Shown: positions 17,801-26,370, counted from the stretch's first letter. The stretch: 44,811 nt of DNA from Methyloversatilis sp. XJ19-49 (GCF_024580145.1 NZ_JANINI010000012.1:1-44811), one strand, 5' to 3'. Notes: a model not told the origin generated them from the sequence alone. Numbers and translations are program-made.

Positions 17801-19919
17801 CAAGGGCGAGGCGAACATCGCGCTCATGTTGCCGGACTTCAACGGCAGCCTGCGCCTTATGGCCGTTGCCTCCACGCCGGATCGCTTCGGCCGCGGCGAG
17901 CGCGAGCTGGTCGTTGCCGCGCCCATCGTGGCCGAACTGTCCACGCCGCGCTTCATCGCGCCGGGTGACCGCGCCACCGTGGCGCTCGAAGTCACCAATC
18001 TGACCGACGCGTCGCAGCAGATCCGCCTTGCGCTGGCCGCCGAGTCGCCCGCGCGCATCGCCGACGGCGCCCGCACGCTGACGCTGGCGCCCAGGCAGCG
18101 CGAAACCCTGCGTTTCGCCGCCGAGGCGGTCGAAGCCGAAGGGCTTGCGCGACTGACGCTGACGCTCGATGCCACCGGCGGTGTCAAACCCATCCACATC
18201 GAGCGCGAAGCCGCGCTTCAGGTCACGCCACCGGTCGCCCTGCAGCGTCAGGTGCGGCGCGTGAAGATCGACGCCGGTGCGCGCCACGTCGTCGATGCAT
18301 CGGTGCTCGACAGCTTCTGGCCGGCGTCCGCGTCGCTCAACGTGACCGCCGCATCGAGCCCGCCGCTGAACATCCGCGAACAGGTGCGCGGCCTGCTGCG
18401 CTATCCGTACGGCTGCGCCGAACAGACGGTCAGTGCCGCCTGGCCGCACGTCATCATCGACGAGGCCTATGCCGCCGAACTGGGCCTGAAGCCGCACACC
18501 CGCGCCGAGCGCGCCGTGCTGGTCGAAGCGGCGATCGGCCGGCTGGCCGGCATGCAGGGCACGCAGGGCGGCATGACGATGTGGGGTAGCGGCGGCGAAT
18601 ACGAGTACTGGATCACCGCCTATGTCGCCGGCTTCCTTATCGACGCGCGCGAGGGCGGCTTCACCGTGCCCGAGAATTTCGCCCGGCGCATGCAGGACTG
18701 GATGCTGAAGGAATTCCAGCTCGCCCCGTCGCAGATGCGGCGGCTGCCCGTGCGCACGCTTGCCCAGCCTGCCCAGCCCGGCGAGGCTGATCTGGTGCGC
18801 GGCGCGCACACGCGCTTCGCCAACGCCGCCCATCTGGGGTATGTGCTGGCGCGCGAGCAGCGCGCGCCGCTCGCGACGCTGCGCCTGTTGCACGACGAAC
18901 ACCGTCAGCTCGCGAAGTCGCCGCTCGCGCTGGCCCACCTGGGTCTGGCGCTGAAGCTCATGGGCGACGAGGCGCGTTCGCGCGTCGCGCTCGACGAAGC
19001 GCTCGGCAAGCCGTACGGCCTGATCGGCAATGACAACGAGTACGAATGGCTGGGCGACTACGGCAGCCCGCTGCGCGATCGCGCCATGCTGTACGCGCTG
19101 CTGTCGCGCCACGACGTGAAGCTCGACCGCGCCGCCAACCTGCTGTTCGAACTGTCGGCCGACAGCGCGCAGCGGCGCTGGCTGTCCACGCAGGAACAGA
19201 TCGCGCTCGTCATGGCCGGCCGCGCCGCCGGGCTGGGCGCCGGCAAACCCTGGGCGCTGCAGGTCGAAGGCGGCGAGCGCTACGGCGGCGCCCAGCCGAT
19301 GATGCTGCCGGTCGACGCCCCGGCCGCGCGGCGCGGCGTCACGCTGGTCAATACCGGTGACGCCCCGCTGTACGTCGAAGTCGAGTCCAGCGGCTACCCG
19401 AAGGTCACGCCGCCGCCCGAAAACCGTCTCGGCAGCGTGCAGCGCAGCTGGTTCGACGCCGACGGCCGGCCGTGGGACGGCCGCGCGCTGAAGGTGGGCG
19501 ATCTCATGCTGGTGCGGGTCGAAGTGAAGCCGACGCGCCGCGCCGACGACGCCCTGCTGGTCGACCGCCTGCCCGCCGGGCTCGAGATCGAGAATCAGAA
19601 CCTGTCTCAGGGCCCGCAGGCGTCGGAGTTCTCGCTGCAGCTGCCGAACGGCCAGTCGCTGCGCATCGCCGACACGATGACCGACAACCGCGTGAAGCAC
19701 CGCGAGTTCCGCGACGACCGCTTCGTCGCCGCCCTCAAGCTCGACAGCGCACCGATCAACCTTGTGTATATGGTGAGAGTCGTCAGCCCGGGCCGCTACA
19801 CCGTGCCGGGCACCTTCATGGAAGACATGTACCGGCCGGAACTGCGCACCGTCGGCGAGCCGGGGCAGGCGGTGGAAGTGGTGGACGTGGCGCCGGTTGC
19901 CGGGCGCCGGAGCGAATGA
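14838..19919 (+). CDS. Alpha-2-macroglobulin family protein with thioester motif
   Basis: A very large (1693 residues) bacterial alpha-2-macroglobulin, thought in this family to trap invading proteases in the periplasm by conformational change and covalent thioester linkage. One N-terminal hydrophobic segment (LWAGLFVLAAAVAAALWW) is an uncleaved anchor or signal peptide; there is no lipobox. Successive macroglobulin beta-domains follow (for example LFVWSGRDLYRPGESFDVSV and the VDQGILNITQF region). The thioester CAEQ, at residue 1193 in RYPYGCAEQTVSAAWP, is intact, followed by the helical thioester domain. The start may be 14838 or the Met at 14862. No pbpC partner is next to it, unlike yfhM in E. 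coli. Confidence 0.93.
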   Translation: MTDGTGTVMKAGGGKLWAGLFVLAAAVAAALWWQTTRSPDAPIAAIGDDPDTPFAVLRCDARSREAGPALAVTFSRPLARKLPLGELMTVTDLGDSETREAGGKVVGNWYLGDNPRIAYFSGVLPKRRYRIDVAVGVASRAGDQLAGTHQCETLVEDMPPAFFFASRGTVLPAGQNGGLPVVTINTPEVDVQFLRVEPAQLPAFLDKVYGIRRSADEEGAQGEGEGEYEGEYYGGGTVDLRGRTSGWYIDQLKDLSSSVYLGRFQTDDKRDRRHVSFLPVEHIKELREPGVYVAVMNVPGSFSGDYQTTYFYVSDIGLHLHRNGSRVDAFATSLRSGAALDGVEFEVLDGDGKRVASVKAEGDGRATFDAIPADARLVIARRGRELSVVSLGEAALDLSEFDTAGLLPTNNKLFVWSGRDLYRPGESFDVSVLARDADGQPVAAQPLSVLLKRPDGRTVSQRVWQPSAEQPGYFRHTLAIPGDAQTGAWTLELRADPGAKRPDAIMRFKVEEFLPERMKLALTSAEGVLTDGEPLDIAVQGDYLFGAPAAGNRLLGALATERLRFALPQKPGFIFGDFADDALKGRRELEETALDDSGAAQLAVPYDPGTARSPLRLRTSLSLLESGGRPVVRSLERAWWPAPALIGVRPLFDADVARESSLAEFEVSRFLPDGTLSALDKANVRLFKEERQYYWRFDDQRGWHSGFSDADELVDSRTIALKTQTKLAFPVTWGSYRLEIDDPQHGLTMRYRFYAGWGAQGDEALGNRPDRVQIRLEGEPFRAGDTVKAHLTPPHDGEALVLIEGDRVLWARRVKVSAAGTAINLPLDASWNRHDLYVSVLAFRPGSEGSRVTPARALGLAHIPLAREDRRLKVALEAPAKVEPETKTTVKVKVDGVTGQHAWVTLSAVDQGILNITQFATPDPHGYFFGKQRYTPDLLDIYGRLIEKMDGTRGKLKWGGDAGMRDSQSMPKKVKLVDLFSGPVKLDDKGEANIALMLPDFNGSLRLMAVASTPDRFGRGERELVVAAPIVAELSTPRFIAPGDRATVALEVTNLTDASQQIRLALAAESPARIADGARTLTLAPRQRETLRFAAEAVEAEGLARLTLTLDATGGVKPIHIEREAALQVTPPVALQRQVRRVKIDAGARHVVDASVLDSFWPASASLNVTAASSPPLNIREQVRGLLRYPYGCAEQTVSAAWPHVIIDEAYAAELGLKPHTRAERAVLVEAAIGRLAGMQGTQGGMTMWGSGGEYEYWITAYVAGFLIDAREGGFTVPENFARRMQDWMLKEFQLAPSQMRRLPVRTLAQPAQPGEADLVRGAHTRFANAAHLGYVLAREQRAPLATLRLLHDEHRQLAKSPLALAHLGLALKLMGDEARSRVALDEALGKPYGLIGNDNEYEWLGDYGSPLRDRAMLYALLSRHDVKLDRAANLLFELSADSAQRRWLSTQEQIALVMAGRAAGLGAGKPWALQVEGGERYGGAQPMMLPVDAPAARRGVTLVNTGDAPLYVEVESSGYPKVTPPPENRLGSVQRSWFDADGRPWDGRALKVGDLMLVRVEVKPTRRADDALLVDRLPAGLEIENQNLSQGPQASEFSLQLPNGQSLRIADTMTDNRVKHREFRDDRFVAALKLDSAPINLVYMVRVVSPGRYTVPGTFMEDMYRPELRTVGEPGQAVEVVDVAPVAGRRSE

Positions 19920-19923
19920 ACAT

Positions 19924-19948
19924 GACCGGCGCGCAGTGCGCGCCGGTC
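19924..19948. terminator. Bidirectional hairpin terminator between convergent genes
   Basis: GACCGGCGCGC and GCGCGCCGGTC form a perfect 11-pair stem with a 3-base loop, placed between the convergent A2M and carbonic anhydrase genes. No strong T-run exists on either side, but position and stem strength make termination for both strands likely. Confidence 0.65.
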
Positions 19949-19959
19949 AGCCGGCCCGG

Positions 19960-20604
19960 TCAATCCAGCGACTTCAGCGCCAGATCGTAGTTGTCGCGCA
20001 GTTCTTCCTCGTTGCCCGCTTCCATGCGCAGGTCGCGCACCAGGCCGTCCTTCAGGCCGTAGATCCAGCCGTGCACGCGCACTTCCTGGCCGCGCGCCCA
20101 GGCGTCGCGGATGACCGTGGTTTCACAGACGTTCACCGCCTGCTCGATCACGTTCAGTTCGCACAGGCGGTTTTCCTGCAGTTCGCCCTCGGCCACGGCG
20201 TCGAGCAATGCGCGGTGGTGATTGCGCACGTCCTGCACATTTCGCAGCCAGTTGTCGATCAGCCCGAAGCGCATGTCGTGCAGCGCGGCGCGCACGCCGC
20301 CGCAGCCGTAGTGGCCGACCACCAGGATGTCCTTCACCTTCAGCACGTCGACCGCGTACTGCATGACCGACAGGCAGTTCAGATCGGTCTGCACGACCAG
20401 GTTGGCGACGTTGCGATGCACGAACACTTCGCCCGGGATCAGCCCGACGATCTGGTTCGCCGGCACGCGGCTGTCGGAACAGCCGATCCACAGGTATTCC
20501 GGGCTTTGCAGCGTGGCCAGATGTTCGAAGAACTTCGGATCATCGGCCTGCATCTTCGCCGCCCACCTGCGGTTGGCTTCGAATAATTGATCAGTTTTCT
20601 TCAT
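19960..20604 (-). CDS. can: Beta-class carbonic anhydrase
   Basis: It interconverts CO2 and bicarbonate, supplying bicarbonate to carboxylases such as the acetyl-CoA carboxylase encoded earlier in the window. It has 214 residues, near the E. coli Can length. The zinc ligands and catalytic dyad are intact: Cys42, Asp44 and Arg46 in IGCSDSRVPA, and His98 and Cys101 in VVGHYGCGGVRAAL. GEVFVHRNVANLV and HGWIYGLKDGLVRDL are further family marks. It is transcribed alone from a probable promoter with a perfect TATAAT 27 bases upstream. Confidence 0.97.
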   Translation of the reverse strand: MKKTDQLFEANRRWAAKMQADDPKFFEHLATLQSPEYLWIGCSDSRVPANQIVGLIPGEVFVHRNVANLVVQTDLNCLSVMQYAVDVLKVKDILVVGHYGCGGVRAALHDMRFGLIDNWLRNVQDVRNHHRALLDAVAEGELQENRLCELNVIEQAVNVCETTVIRDAWARGQEVRVHGWIYGLKDGLVRDLRMEAGNEEELRDNYDLALKSLD

Positions 20605-20631
20605 GATGTGCGCTCCCGGGTATCAGCACGA

Positions 20632-20637
20632 ATTATA
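20632..20637 (-). promoter_or_regulatory. -10 element of the can promoter
   Basis: The minus strand reads TATAAT here, 27 bases before the can start codon. No good TTGACA match lies 16-18 bp upstream, so a weak or activated promoter is likely. The 228-bp gap (20605-20832) holds nothing else that I can recognise. Confidence 0.5.
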
Positions 20638-20832
20638 TCGTCGGCCCCGAAAGCGCATGGATTCGGTGGTGAGTGGCCGCCCTTGGGGCGCTGTCGAGGC
20701 CGTTTGCGGCGCAGAGTGTCACGCGTTGCATGCGTGGCGTCGCAGGACGATGAGGCTGCCCGCACGCGCGCCCTGGCAGCTCGGCGGCAGGCCATCGTCG
20801 GTCCTCCGAGGTTTTCGGGATCAAGTGTCGAT

Positions 20833-21801
20833 TCAGTCGTGCATGCCGGCCAGCAGCATTTCGCGCCCGCCCAGACCGGCCTTGTAGCGCCTGAGCAGCG
20901 GCGAATGCAGCGCATCGTGTCCGCCCAGATCCAGATGCGCGATGCCGCGCTCGCGCAGCCGATCGAGGGCTGACCACAGCAGCGCAGTGTTCGCGTTCAG
21001 ACGACGACCGGCGTCGCTGTTCCAGGCGATCTGATAGGTGGCGGTCATGCCGTGGCACAACAGCGCAATCATCGAACACGGCACCTCGCTGCCGGCTTCG
21101 CGTGCCTCGCCGATCAGCAGCTGGCCGGCCTTAGCGTAATCGACCAGCAACCGCTGCAGCTCGGCCACCGTCGGACCGCGATAGCCCGCTGCCTCGCGCT
21201 GGGCCAGATGCCGGCGCAGCAGGTCAGCCGCGCGTGACCGCGCGGGCGGCCAGTGCACAACGAGCCGACCGTCAGCGATCGCGTCTTCGGTCTTGTCCAG
21301 CGCGTGGCGCCAGCGCGGCAGCAGCCGCTGTCGACAGGCCGCCGGCTCATCCGCAGCCACGATGAAGGTGGCGTAGCCGGCCGCCGGCGTGTCGGTCAAC
21401 GCCCGGCAGCCTGCGGCGCGCAGCAGCGCCATGCTGTGCGCGCTGGCAGGCAGTTCGGGAATGATGCGGCGGCGCCGTCCGATGCGGCGCGGCCAGATGC
21501 GCGAGAACGCGCTGAAGAAGTCTCCGGCGCGCGTAGCGCCATCGGTGTGCGGCAGCCAAAGTGGCCCGCGGTCGAGCACGACGGCGCCGAGCAGACCCGA
21601 CAGTGCATGCCGTTCCAGTACCTGCACCACGCCCAACTCGTCGTCGCCATCGCGAATCAGACCCCAGCGCGGCCGCAGTCCCTGGACGCGCGCCATGGCG
21701 CGTCCGTACAGATCATCCTGAAGCAGACTGGAAAAGGGTATGCATTCGAAACGCCGGCGAAATCCGTCGGCGTCAAGGTCGAAGTCGATCTGTACTGCCA
21801 T
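20833..21801 (-). CDS. FemAB-like GNAT-fold acyltransferase
   Basis: A 322-residue protein with two GNAT-like halves, resembling FemAB/peptidoglycan-bridge-type and exopolysaccharide-associated acyltransferases. Visible landmarks are FECIPFSSLLQDDLYGRAM, LERHALSGLLGAVVLDRGPL, and a C-terminal half with MIALLCHGMTATYQIAWNSD, NANTALLWSALDRLRERG and HLDLGGHDALHSPLLRRYKA, the last being a FemAB-typical ending. The substrate is unknown. Related proteins occur in exosortase/EPS clusters, but no such cluster flanks this gene. It may be expressed with the hydrolase gene upstream (131 bp away). Confidence 0.7.
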   Translation of the reverse strand: MAVQIDFDLDADGFRRRFECIPFSSLLQDDLYGRAMARVQGLRPRWGLIRDGDDELGVVQVLERHALSGLLGAVVLDRGPLWLPHTDGATRAGDFFSAFSRIWPRRIGRRRRIIPELPASAHSMALLRAAGCRALTDTPAAGYATFIVAADEPAACRQRLLPRWRHALDKTEDAIADGRLVVHWPPARSRAADLLRRHLAQREAAGYRGPTVAELQRLLVDYAKAGQLLIGEAREAGSEVPCSMIALLCHGMTATYQIAWNSDAGRRLNANTALLWSALDRLRERGIAHLDLGGHDALHSPLLRRYKAGLGGREMLLAGMHD

Positions 21802-21932
21802 GAAAAGGAAAGCTCACCCGGGAAAGCGCTCACTGTACCCACGGGCCCGGCCGGCGGCCACCTTGCGGCATCTCGACAATCACCGCGAAGGACGAGCCGG
21901 GTGCGGTCAGGCGCGGCGGAATCAGGTGTGCG

Positions 21933-22685
21933 TCATGCGCCCGGACAGGTCGGGCGCTGAGCGCGCAGGGTGCGATCAAAGACTTCGCCGTCGGTCTTTT
22001 CGATGAACCGGACGATATGCTGCGCCGCCTGCCCGGCCTGATGGAACAGGGCCATGTGGCTGCCGGGCAGCGTCGCAATCTCGGCATCCGGTCGAAGTGC
22101 GAGGATGTCGTCCAGGTTGTGCGCAGGCACCACGGTGTCGGCAGCGGCAGCCAGACACAGCAGCGGCACGCGCAGCGCGCCGAGGTGGGCTCGGGCGTCT
22201 TCGTGCATGACGGTGCGGATGCGTGCCGCCAGTTCGCTCGATGACACGTGGCGCCAGGTTTCCGCCTTGGCGATGCGGAACGGATCGGACGGCCGGCGCC
22301 CGAACCAGACCGGCAGCCGGCGTGCCGTGCGTAGCGCACCGATCACCGGGGCGCTGGCGAACGGCGCCCATTTCGCACGCTGCGGCTGCGGCATGCGCAC
22401 GAAGGTGGTGGACAGTACCAGGCCGCGCACCCGCGCCGCATCGGCCGACGCCAGCCGCAGCGCCAGCGGTCCGCCGAACGAACTGCCGAGCAGCCAGTAG
22501 GCGTCGAGATCGGCGGTCTGCGCCAGCGCGTGGCGCAGCAGGGTGTCGTAGTCCTGAGCGCCGGCGCGCGGATAGCCGATGACGCGCGGCGTGATCCACG
22601 CGGGCAGCGCCGCGATCAGCGGGCGCAGAAAGCATGCTCCGCCATCGAGTCCGGGCAGCAATAAGAAGGTGACGTTGGCGCGCAT
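21933..22685 (-). CDS. Alpha/beta hydrolase
   Basis: A 250-residue alpha/beta-hydrolase-fold enzyme. It opens VTFLLLPGLDGGACFLRPLI, which carries the oxyanion-hole region. The nucleophile elbow GSSFGG places Ser69, the acid Asp183 lies in AAAADTVVPAHN, and the base His210 lies in LPGSHMALFHQ, so the full triad is visible. The cap is small. The substrate cannot be deduced; esterases, thioesterases and BioH-like enzymes share this layout. It precedes the FemAB-like gene on the same strand. The 134-bp gap to the next gene upstream holds no recognisable feature. Confidence 0.85.
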   Translation of the reverse strand: MRANVTFLLLPGLDGGACFLRPLIAALPAWITPRVIGYPRAGAQDYDTLLRHALAQTADLDAYWLLGSSFGGPLALRLASADAARVRGLVLSTTFVRMPQPQRAKWAPFASAPVIGALRTARRLPVWFGRRPSDPFRIAKAETWRHVSSSELAARIRTVMHEDARAHLGALRVPLLCLAAAADTVVPAHNLDDILALRPDAEIATLPGSHMALFHQAGQAAQHIVRFIEKTDGEVFDRTLRAQRPTCPGA

Positions 22686-22819
22686 CGCGAAAGCGTGGCG
22701 TGCTCATGCGTCAGCCCGGTAACGACGGGGTTACACGGATGTGTCGGCGCGCGGGGCGGCATCGATCCGGTGGAACGTTGCGCCCGCCCTGTCCTCCGAA
22801 AAAATTGCGGTCATGCCGA

Positions 22820-24433
22820 TCAGCGCTTGCCCTTGCCGTGCGCCTTCGCCGGCTTTCCGCGCAGCGCCTTCAGCCGCGCCATCAGCGGGCGGTCCGGCAC
22901 GCGCTCGCTGCGCACCGTGCCGGCGTGGATGCCGCCGGAGTTGCCGTCCAGCGTGATGGCGTCGCCTTCGTCGAAACGCTGCTCACCGATGTGCAGCCGG
23001 CGTTTGTCGAGGTCGATGCGCAGCGCGTCGCAGCCGACCAGACACACCTTGCCGAGCTGGCGCGCCACCACTGCGGCGTGCGAGGTGCGTGCCCCGTTGC
23101 GCGTGAGCAGACCGGCTGCGTGTTCGAGCGCGCCGATGTCGGCGGTTTCCGCGTCGTTGCGTACAAGGATGACGCGCGCACCGTCCTTCAAGCGTGCGGC
23201 GACGCGCTCGCCGTCGAACGCGATTTCGCCGCTGGCGATGCCGGCGCTCGCCGTCATGCCCCAGGCCAGCGGCTCGGCCGGTTCGCTGTGCCCCTTGAAT
23301 ACCAGCCGCATCGTGTGCAGGTCGCCCTCGTCGAGTCCGGCGGTGCGCTGGCGCGCGGTATCGGCGTCGATCACGCCTTCGTCCAGCAAGTCCAGAGCGA
23401 TGCGCGCGGCGGCGCGCGGCGTGCGCTTGCCGGTACGCGACTGCAGCAGATGGAGCACGCCATCCTGCACCGTGAATTCGAAATCCTGCATGTCGCCGAA
23501 CAGCGATTCCAGTGTACCGGCGGCATGCTGCAGATCGGCCCAGGCGGCCGGCAGTCGTTGTGCCAGCGCCTCGTGTCCGTGTGCGCTGCGCCGACCCGAC
23601 ACCACGTCCTCGCCCTGGGCGTTGGACAGGAAATCCACCCACAGACCCGGTTCGCCGGTGGCCGGGTTGCGCGTGAAGCCGACGCCCGCACCCGAGCCGT
23701 GGCCACAGTTGCCGAACACCATGGCCTGCACGGTCACCGCGGTGCCCATGTCGGCAGCGATGCCGTTGAGCCGGCGATAGGTCGCGGCCTTGTCGGCATT
23801 CCACGATGCGAACACCGCGCGTACCGCCTCCGCCAGCTGATCGCCCGGATCCTGTGGGAAAGGCTTGCCGGCGCCGGCGGCATACAGGTCGAGGAAGCGG
23901 CGCGTGAGTTCGCGCAGTTCGCCGAAATCGAGGCTGCGCTCGTCGCGCCCCTGTGCCAGCCGCTCCAGCTCGCCTTCGAACAGTGCAGCCGGCAGGCCGG
24001 CCACTACTTCGCCATAGCTCGCCACCAGCCGGCGGTAGGCGTCCCACACCAGACGCGGGTTGCCGGTCTGGCGCAGAAAGCCGGACAGCGTGCGGTCTGA
24101 AAGGCCGATGTTGAGCAGCGTTTCCATCATGCCCGGCATGGACACCGCAGCACCCGAGCGGACCGACACGATGAGCGGGTTGGCGGCGTGGCCGAGACGG
24201 CGGCCGACTGCCTGCTCGAGCGCTGGCAGGCCGCTGGCGAACGCGTGTTCGATGCCGGTGTCGGGGTGGTCGGTCCAGTGCGTGCCGAGCACGAAGGCCG
24301 GCGGCACGCGCAGGCCGGCGCCGGCCATGCGCAGCAGATTCCACGCCTTGGACCCCATGGTGGCTGCGCTGGCGTCGTGCTGCTCCGCTTCGCCGCAGCC
24401 GATCAGGAAGCCATGATCTGAATGTGTTTTCAT
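22820..24433 (-). CDS. PPDK-like ATP-grasp/phosphohistidine protein lacking the PEP/pyruvate barrel
   Basis: A 537-residue relative of pyruvate phosphate dikinase. The N-terminal ATP-binding part has MGSKAWNLLRMAGAGLRVPP and the PPDK hallmark SVRSGAAVSMPGMMETLLNIG (about 90-110), with GFTRNPATGEPGLWVDFLSNAQGEDVV further on. The phosphohistidine domain has GARTSHAAVVARQLGK with His452. It ends in a Lys/Arg-rich tail soon after this domain. Canonical PPDK is about 870-900 residues and has a third, PEP/pyruvate-binding TIM barrel, which is absent here. So it can probably phosphorylate its own histidine, but the acceptor is unknown. It is translationally coupled (ATGA) to the DUF47-like gene upstream. 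The start MKTHSDHGF was chosen for this overlap. Confidence 0.85.
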   Translation of the reverse strand: MKTHSDHGFLIGCGEAEQHDASAATMGSKAWNLLRMAGAGLRVPPAFVLGTHWTDHPDTGIEHAFASGLPALEQAVGRRLGHAANPLIVSVRSGAAVSMPGMMETLLNIGLSDRTLSGFLRQTGNPRLVWDAYRRLVASYGEVVAGLPAALFEGELERLAQGRDERSLDFGELRELTRRFLDLYAAGAGKPFPQDPGDQLAEAVRAVFASWNADKAATYRRLNGIAADMGTAVTVQAMVFGNCGHGSGAGVGFTRNPATGEPGLWVDFLSNAQGEDVVSGRRSAHGHEALAQRLPAAWADLQHAAGTLESLFGDMQDFEFTVQDGVLHLLQSRTGKRTPRAAARIALDLLDEGVIDADTARQRTAGLDEGDLHTMRLVFKGHSEPAEPLAWGMTASAGIASGEIAFDGERVAARLKDGARVILVRNDAETADIGALEHAAGLLTRNGARTSHAAVVARQLGKVCLVGCDALRIDLDKRRLHIGEQRFDEGDAITLDGNSGGIHAGTVRSERVPDRPLMARLKALRGKPAKAHGKGKR

Positions 24434-26370
24434 GTGGCGTCTCCGTTGCGCGAAAACACCAGACTGCGCAGCGAGTAACCCGCGGCGAGCAGGGCGTCGG
24501 ATGCCTTCTCCAGCGTTGCCGCGAGATCGTTGGCCAGCGAAAAGGTGGCCGGCGAGGCGTGCAGTGTGCGCACGATGGCGCGCCGCGCCTGGCGCGCCTG
24601 TTCGTCGCACAGGCGTTCGGCGCGCAGCATGCGCCACAGCGTCTGCAGGAAGCTTTCGCCCTCGCGTGCGTCACCGGCGCCGCCGACATGGCGCGCGATT
24701 TCGATCGCGCGCACCCAGTCCTGGATCGCGGCCGTGGTGGTGTCGCAGAGCAGGCGCAGCGCGTCGCGCACCTCGACGGGTACGCCATCGACCGGCGGCG
24801 CCTCCAGCATGGAATGGATGAACAGGCACTCTTCCAGCGCGTCGGCCACGTCGTCGGCCTGCGACAGTAGTGCCACCACCGCGGCCCAGCGCGCCTGGCG
24901 CTCGGCGCGCTGACGCGCCTCGGTGAGCAGGCGGTCGGCGCGCCGCTCCCAGTCCTTGGCGCGCAAGCTCAGCGCGGCGGCATCGCCAGCGCCGTCGAGC
25001 GCATCGCCCAGTGCCTGTGCCAGCGCGTGACACCAGGCGGCGTGCTCGGCGATCAGATCCAGTTCTATCGTGCGCCGGGCAAGCAGGCGCGCGAGCAGCA
25101 GGCGCGCCTCGTCGGCCACCTGATTGACCGGCTGGTGCGCCAGCAGCGCCTGGCTGGAGGTGCGCAGCAGCGCGGCCAGGTAGTCGCGCGCGGCGTCGCG
25201 GCCGAGCACGGCATCCAGACGGTCGCCGACGCGGAATACATCCGCCCCGGCTGCGCGCATCGCGCCGTAGACCAGTTCCTCGCCGCCGGCCAGCAGCCAG
25301 GCCATGTGGCCCCACTCCTCGCGTGCCGCCTGCCACAGCAGGTCGCGCGCGCCGGCCTTGTCGACGAAGATCTGCAGCCGGCGCCGGGCGCGGTTCCAGT
25401 CGATCACGAACACGATGCGCGAAGCCAGCCGCTCCAGCGCGTCGCACATTGCGCGCGTGCCGCGTGCGCGCAGTTCGGCGCGGCCGAGCTGGTAGGGCTT
25501 GCCGGCGTTCAGCTCACTGCTGACGCGCGGCGCTGACACCGTCCATGCAAAACCGAGGTCGGCCAGCATGCGGCAGAAGAAGTCGAAGCGCCCGGCGTGC
25601 AGGTCGGAATAGGTGAGCGCGATGCGACCGGGCTCGACCTCGATCACCAGCACATGCACATCATTGGTGCCGATATCGTTCTGGATCAGTAGCCGGCTGT
25701 GGTCGCGCGTCACCGCGGTGTCGAGGCCGGGGTGCGAGAACTTCAACGGCGCGGTGCGCGCGATGCCGCGCATGAAGGCCTGGATCAGCGCCTTGTCGTC
25801 CGGCTTGATCTGCCAGGCGTGTGCGCCATCGATGTTTTCGGTTGCGATCTGCGCCGACAGTGCGTTGAGCCGGCGGTGCAGGTCCATCACCAGCAGGTGC
25901 AGGCTGTCGCCGCCGCGGCGATCACCGTGGGTGAGCGCGCGCAGGCCGTCGCCGTCCAGACCTTCGCGCTCGGCCAGCGCACCGAGCCGGGTCAGCCAGT
26001 CGTCGCGCCGCTGCCTCAGCTCCGCGTCGACCGGCGTGCCGCCGTCGCACACCGGGCGCGCCATCAGCGTCAGATCGGTCTGCAGCAGTTCGGCCAGCAG
26101 GGCAATCTTCGGCAGCACCAGCGTGTGGTCGTCGAAGTACGCGGTACTGACCAGTTCGCGCAGCCAGGTGGCGTCATGCAGGCCGGCCTGGCGCATGTCC
26201 GGTGCCCAGTCGGCGACCGGTGCCTCGCGGTCGGTGGCGTGTGCGGCCGCCGCCTGCAGCATGGTCAGGCTGAGCTTGAGCCGGTCATTGGCGGCCAGCG
26301 CCGCCTTGATGCGGGCCGGCATCAGCAGCGATTGCTGGCCGAGGGCTTCGACGGCGGATTCCTTGCGCAT
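24430..26370 (-). CDS. Uncharacterised protein with PhoU/DUF47-like C-terminal region
   Basis: A 646-residue protein that I cannot name. It starts MRKESAVEALGQQSLLMPAR, chosen because the open frame upstream is Arg/His-rich noise. The N-terminal two thirds contain an alpha/beta region (LLIQNDIGTNDVHVLVIEVE, ALTYSDLHAGRFDFFCRMLA, IVFVIDWNRARRRLQIFVD). The last third is helical: DWERRADRLLTEARQRAERQ, then LLSQADDVADALEECLFIHS, resembling the DUF47/PhoU-like phosphate-transport-regulator fold, a weak match by eye. There are no signal or membrane segments. Its stop overlaps the start of the PPDK-like gene by four bases, so both are made together and probably act together. Confidence 0.75.
   Translation of the reverse strand: MRKESAVEALGQQSLLMPARIKAALAANDRLKLSLTMLQAAAAHATDREAPVADWAPDMRQAGLHDATWLRELVSTAYFDDHTLVLPKIALLAELLQTDLTLMARPVCDGGTPVDAELRQRRDDWLTRLGALAEREGLDGDGLRALTHGDRRGGDSLHLLVMDLHRRLNALSAQIATENIDGAHAWQIKPDDKALIQAFMRGIARTAPLKFSHPGLDTAVTRDHSRLLIQNDIGTNDVHVLVIEVEPGRIALTYSDLHAGRFDFFCRMLADLGFAWTVSAPRVSSELNAGKPYQLGRAELRARGTRAMCDALERLASRIVFVIDWNRARRRLQIFVDKAGARDLLWQAAREEWGHMAWLLAGGEELVYGAMRAAGADVFRVGDRLDAVLGRDAARDYLAALLRTSSQALLAHQPVNQVADEARLLLARLLARRTIELDLIAEHAAWCHALAQALGDALDGAGDAAALSLRAKDWERRADRLLTEARQRAERQARWAAVVALLSQADDVADALEECLFIHSMLEAPPVDGVPVEVRDALRLLCDTTTAAIQDWVRAIEIARHVGGAGDAREGESFLQTLWRMLRAERLCDEQARQARRAIVRTLHASPATFSLANDLAATLEKASDALLAAGYSLRSLVFSRNGDAT

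Noticed and set aside
14505-19700. 1731-residue open frame antisense to the alpha-2-macroglobulin gene
   Set aside because: It is the mirror of a highly GC-biased gene. The translation is Arg/His/Gln/Val noise without domains, while the opposite strand gives a clear A2M.
20601-20915. Open frame overlapping the can promoter
   Set aside because: Arg/Cys/Ala-rich shadow frame overlapping the end of the FemAB-like gene; no ribosome binding site or homology.
22700-24100. 466-residue plus-strand frame opposite the PPDK-like gene
   Set aside because: No domains and biased composition; the minus strand shows PPDK signatures over the same bases.
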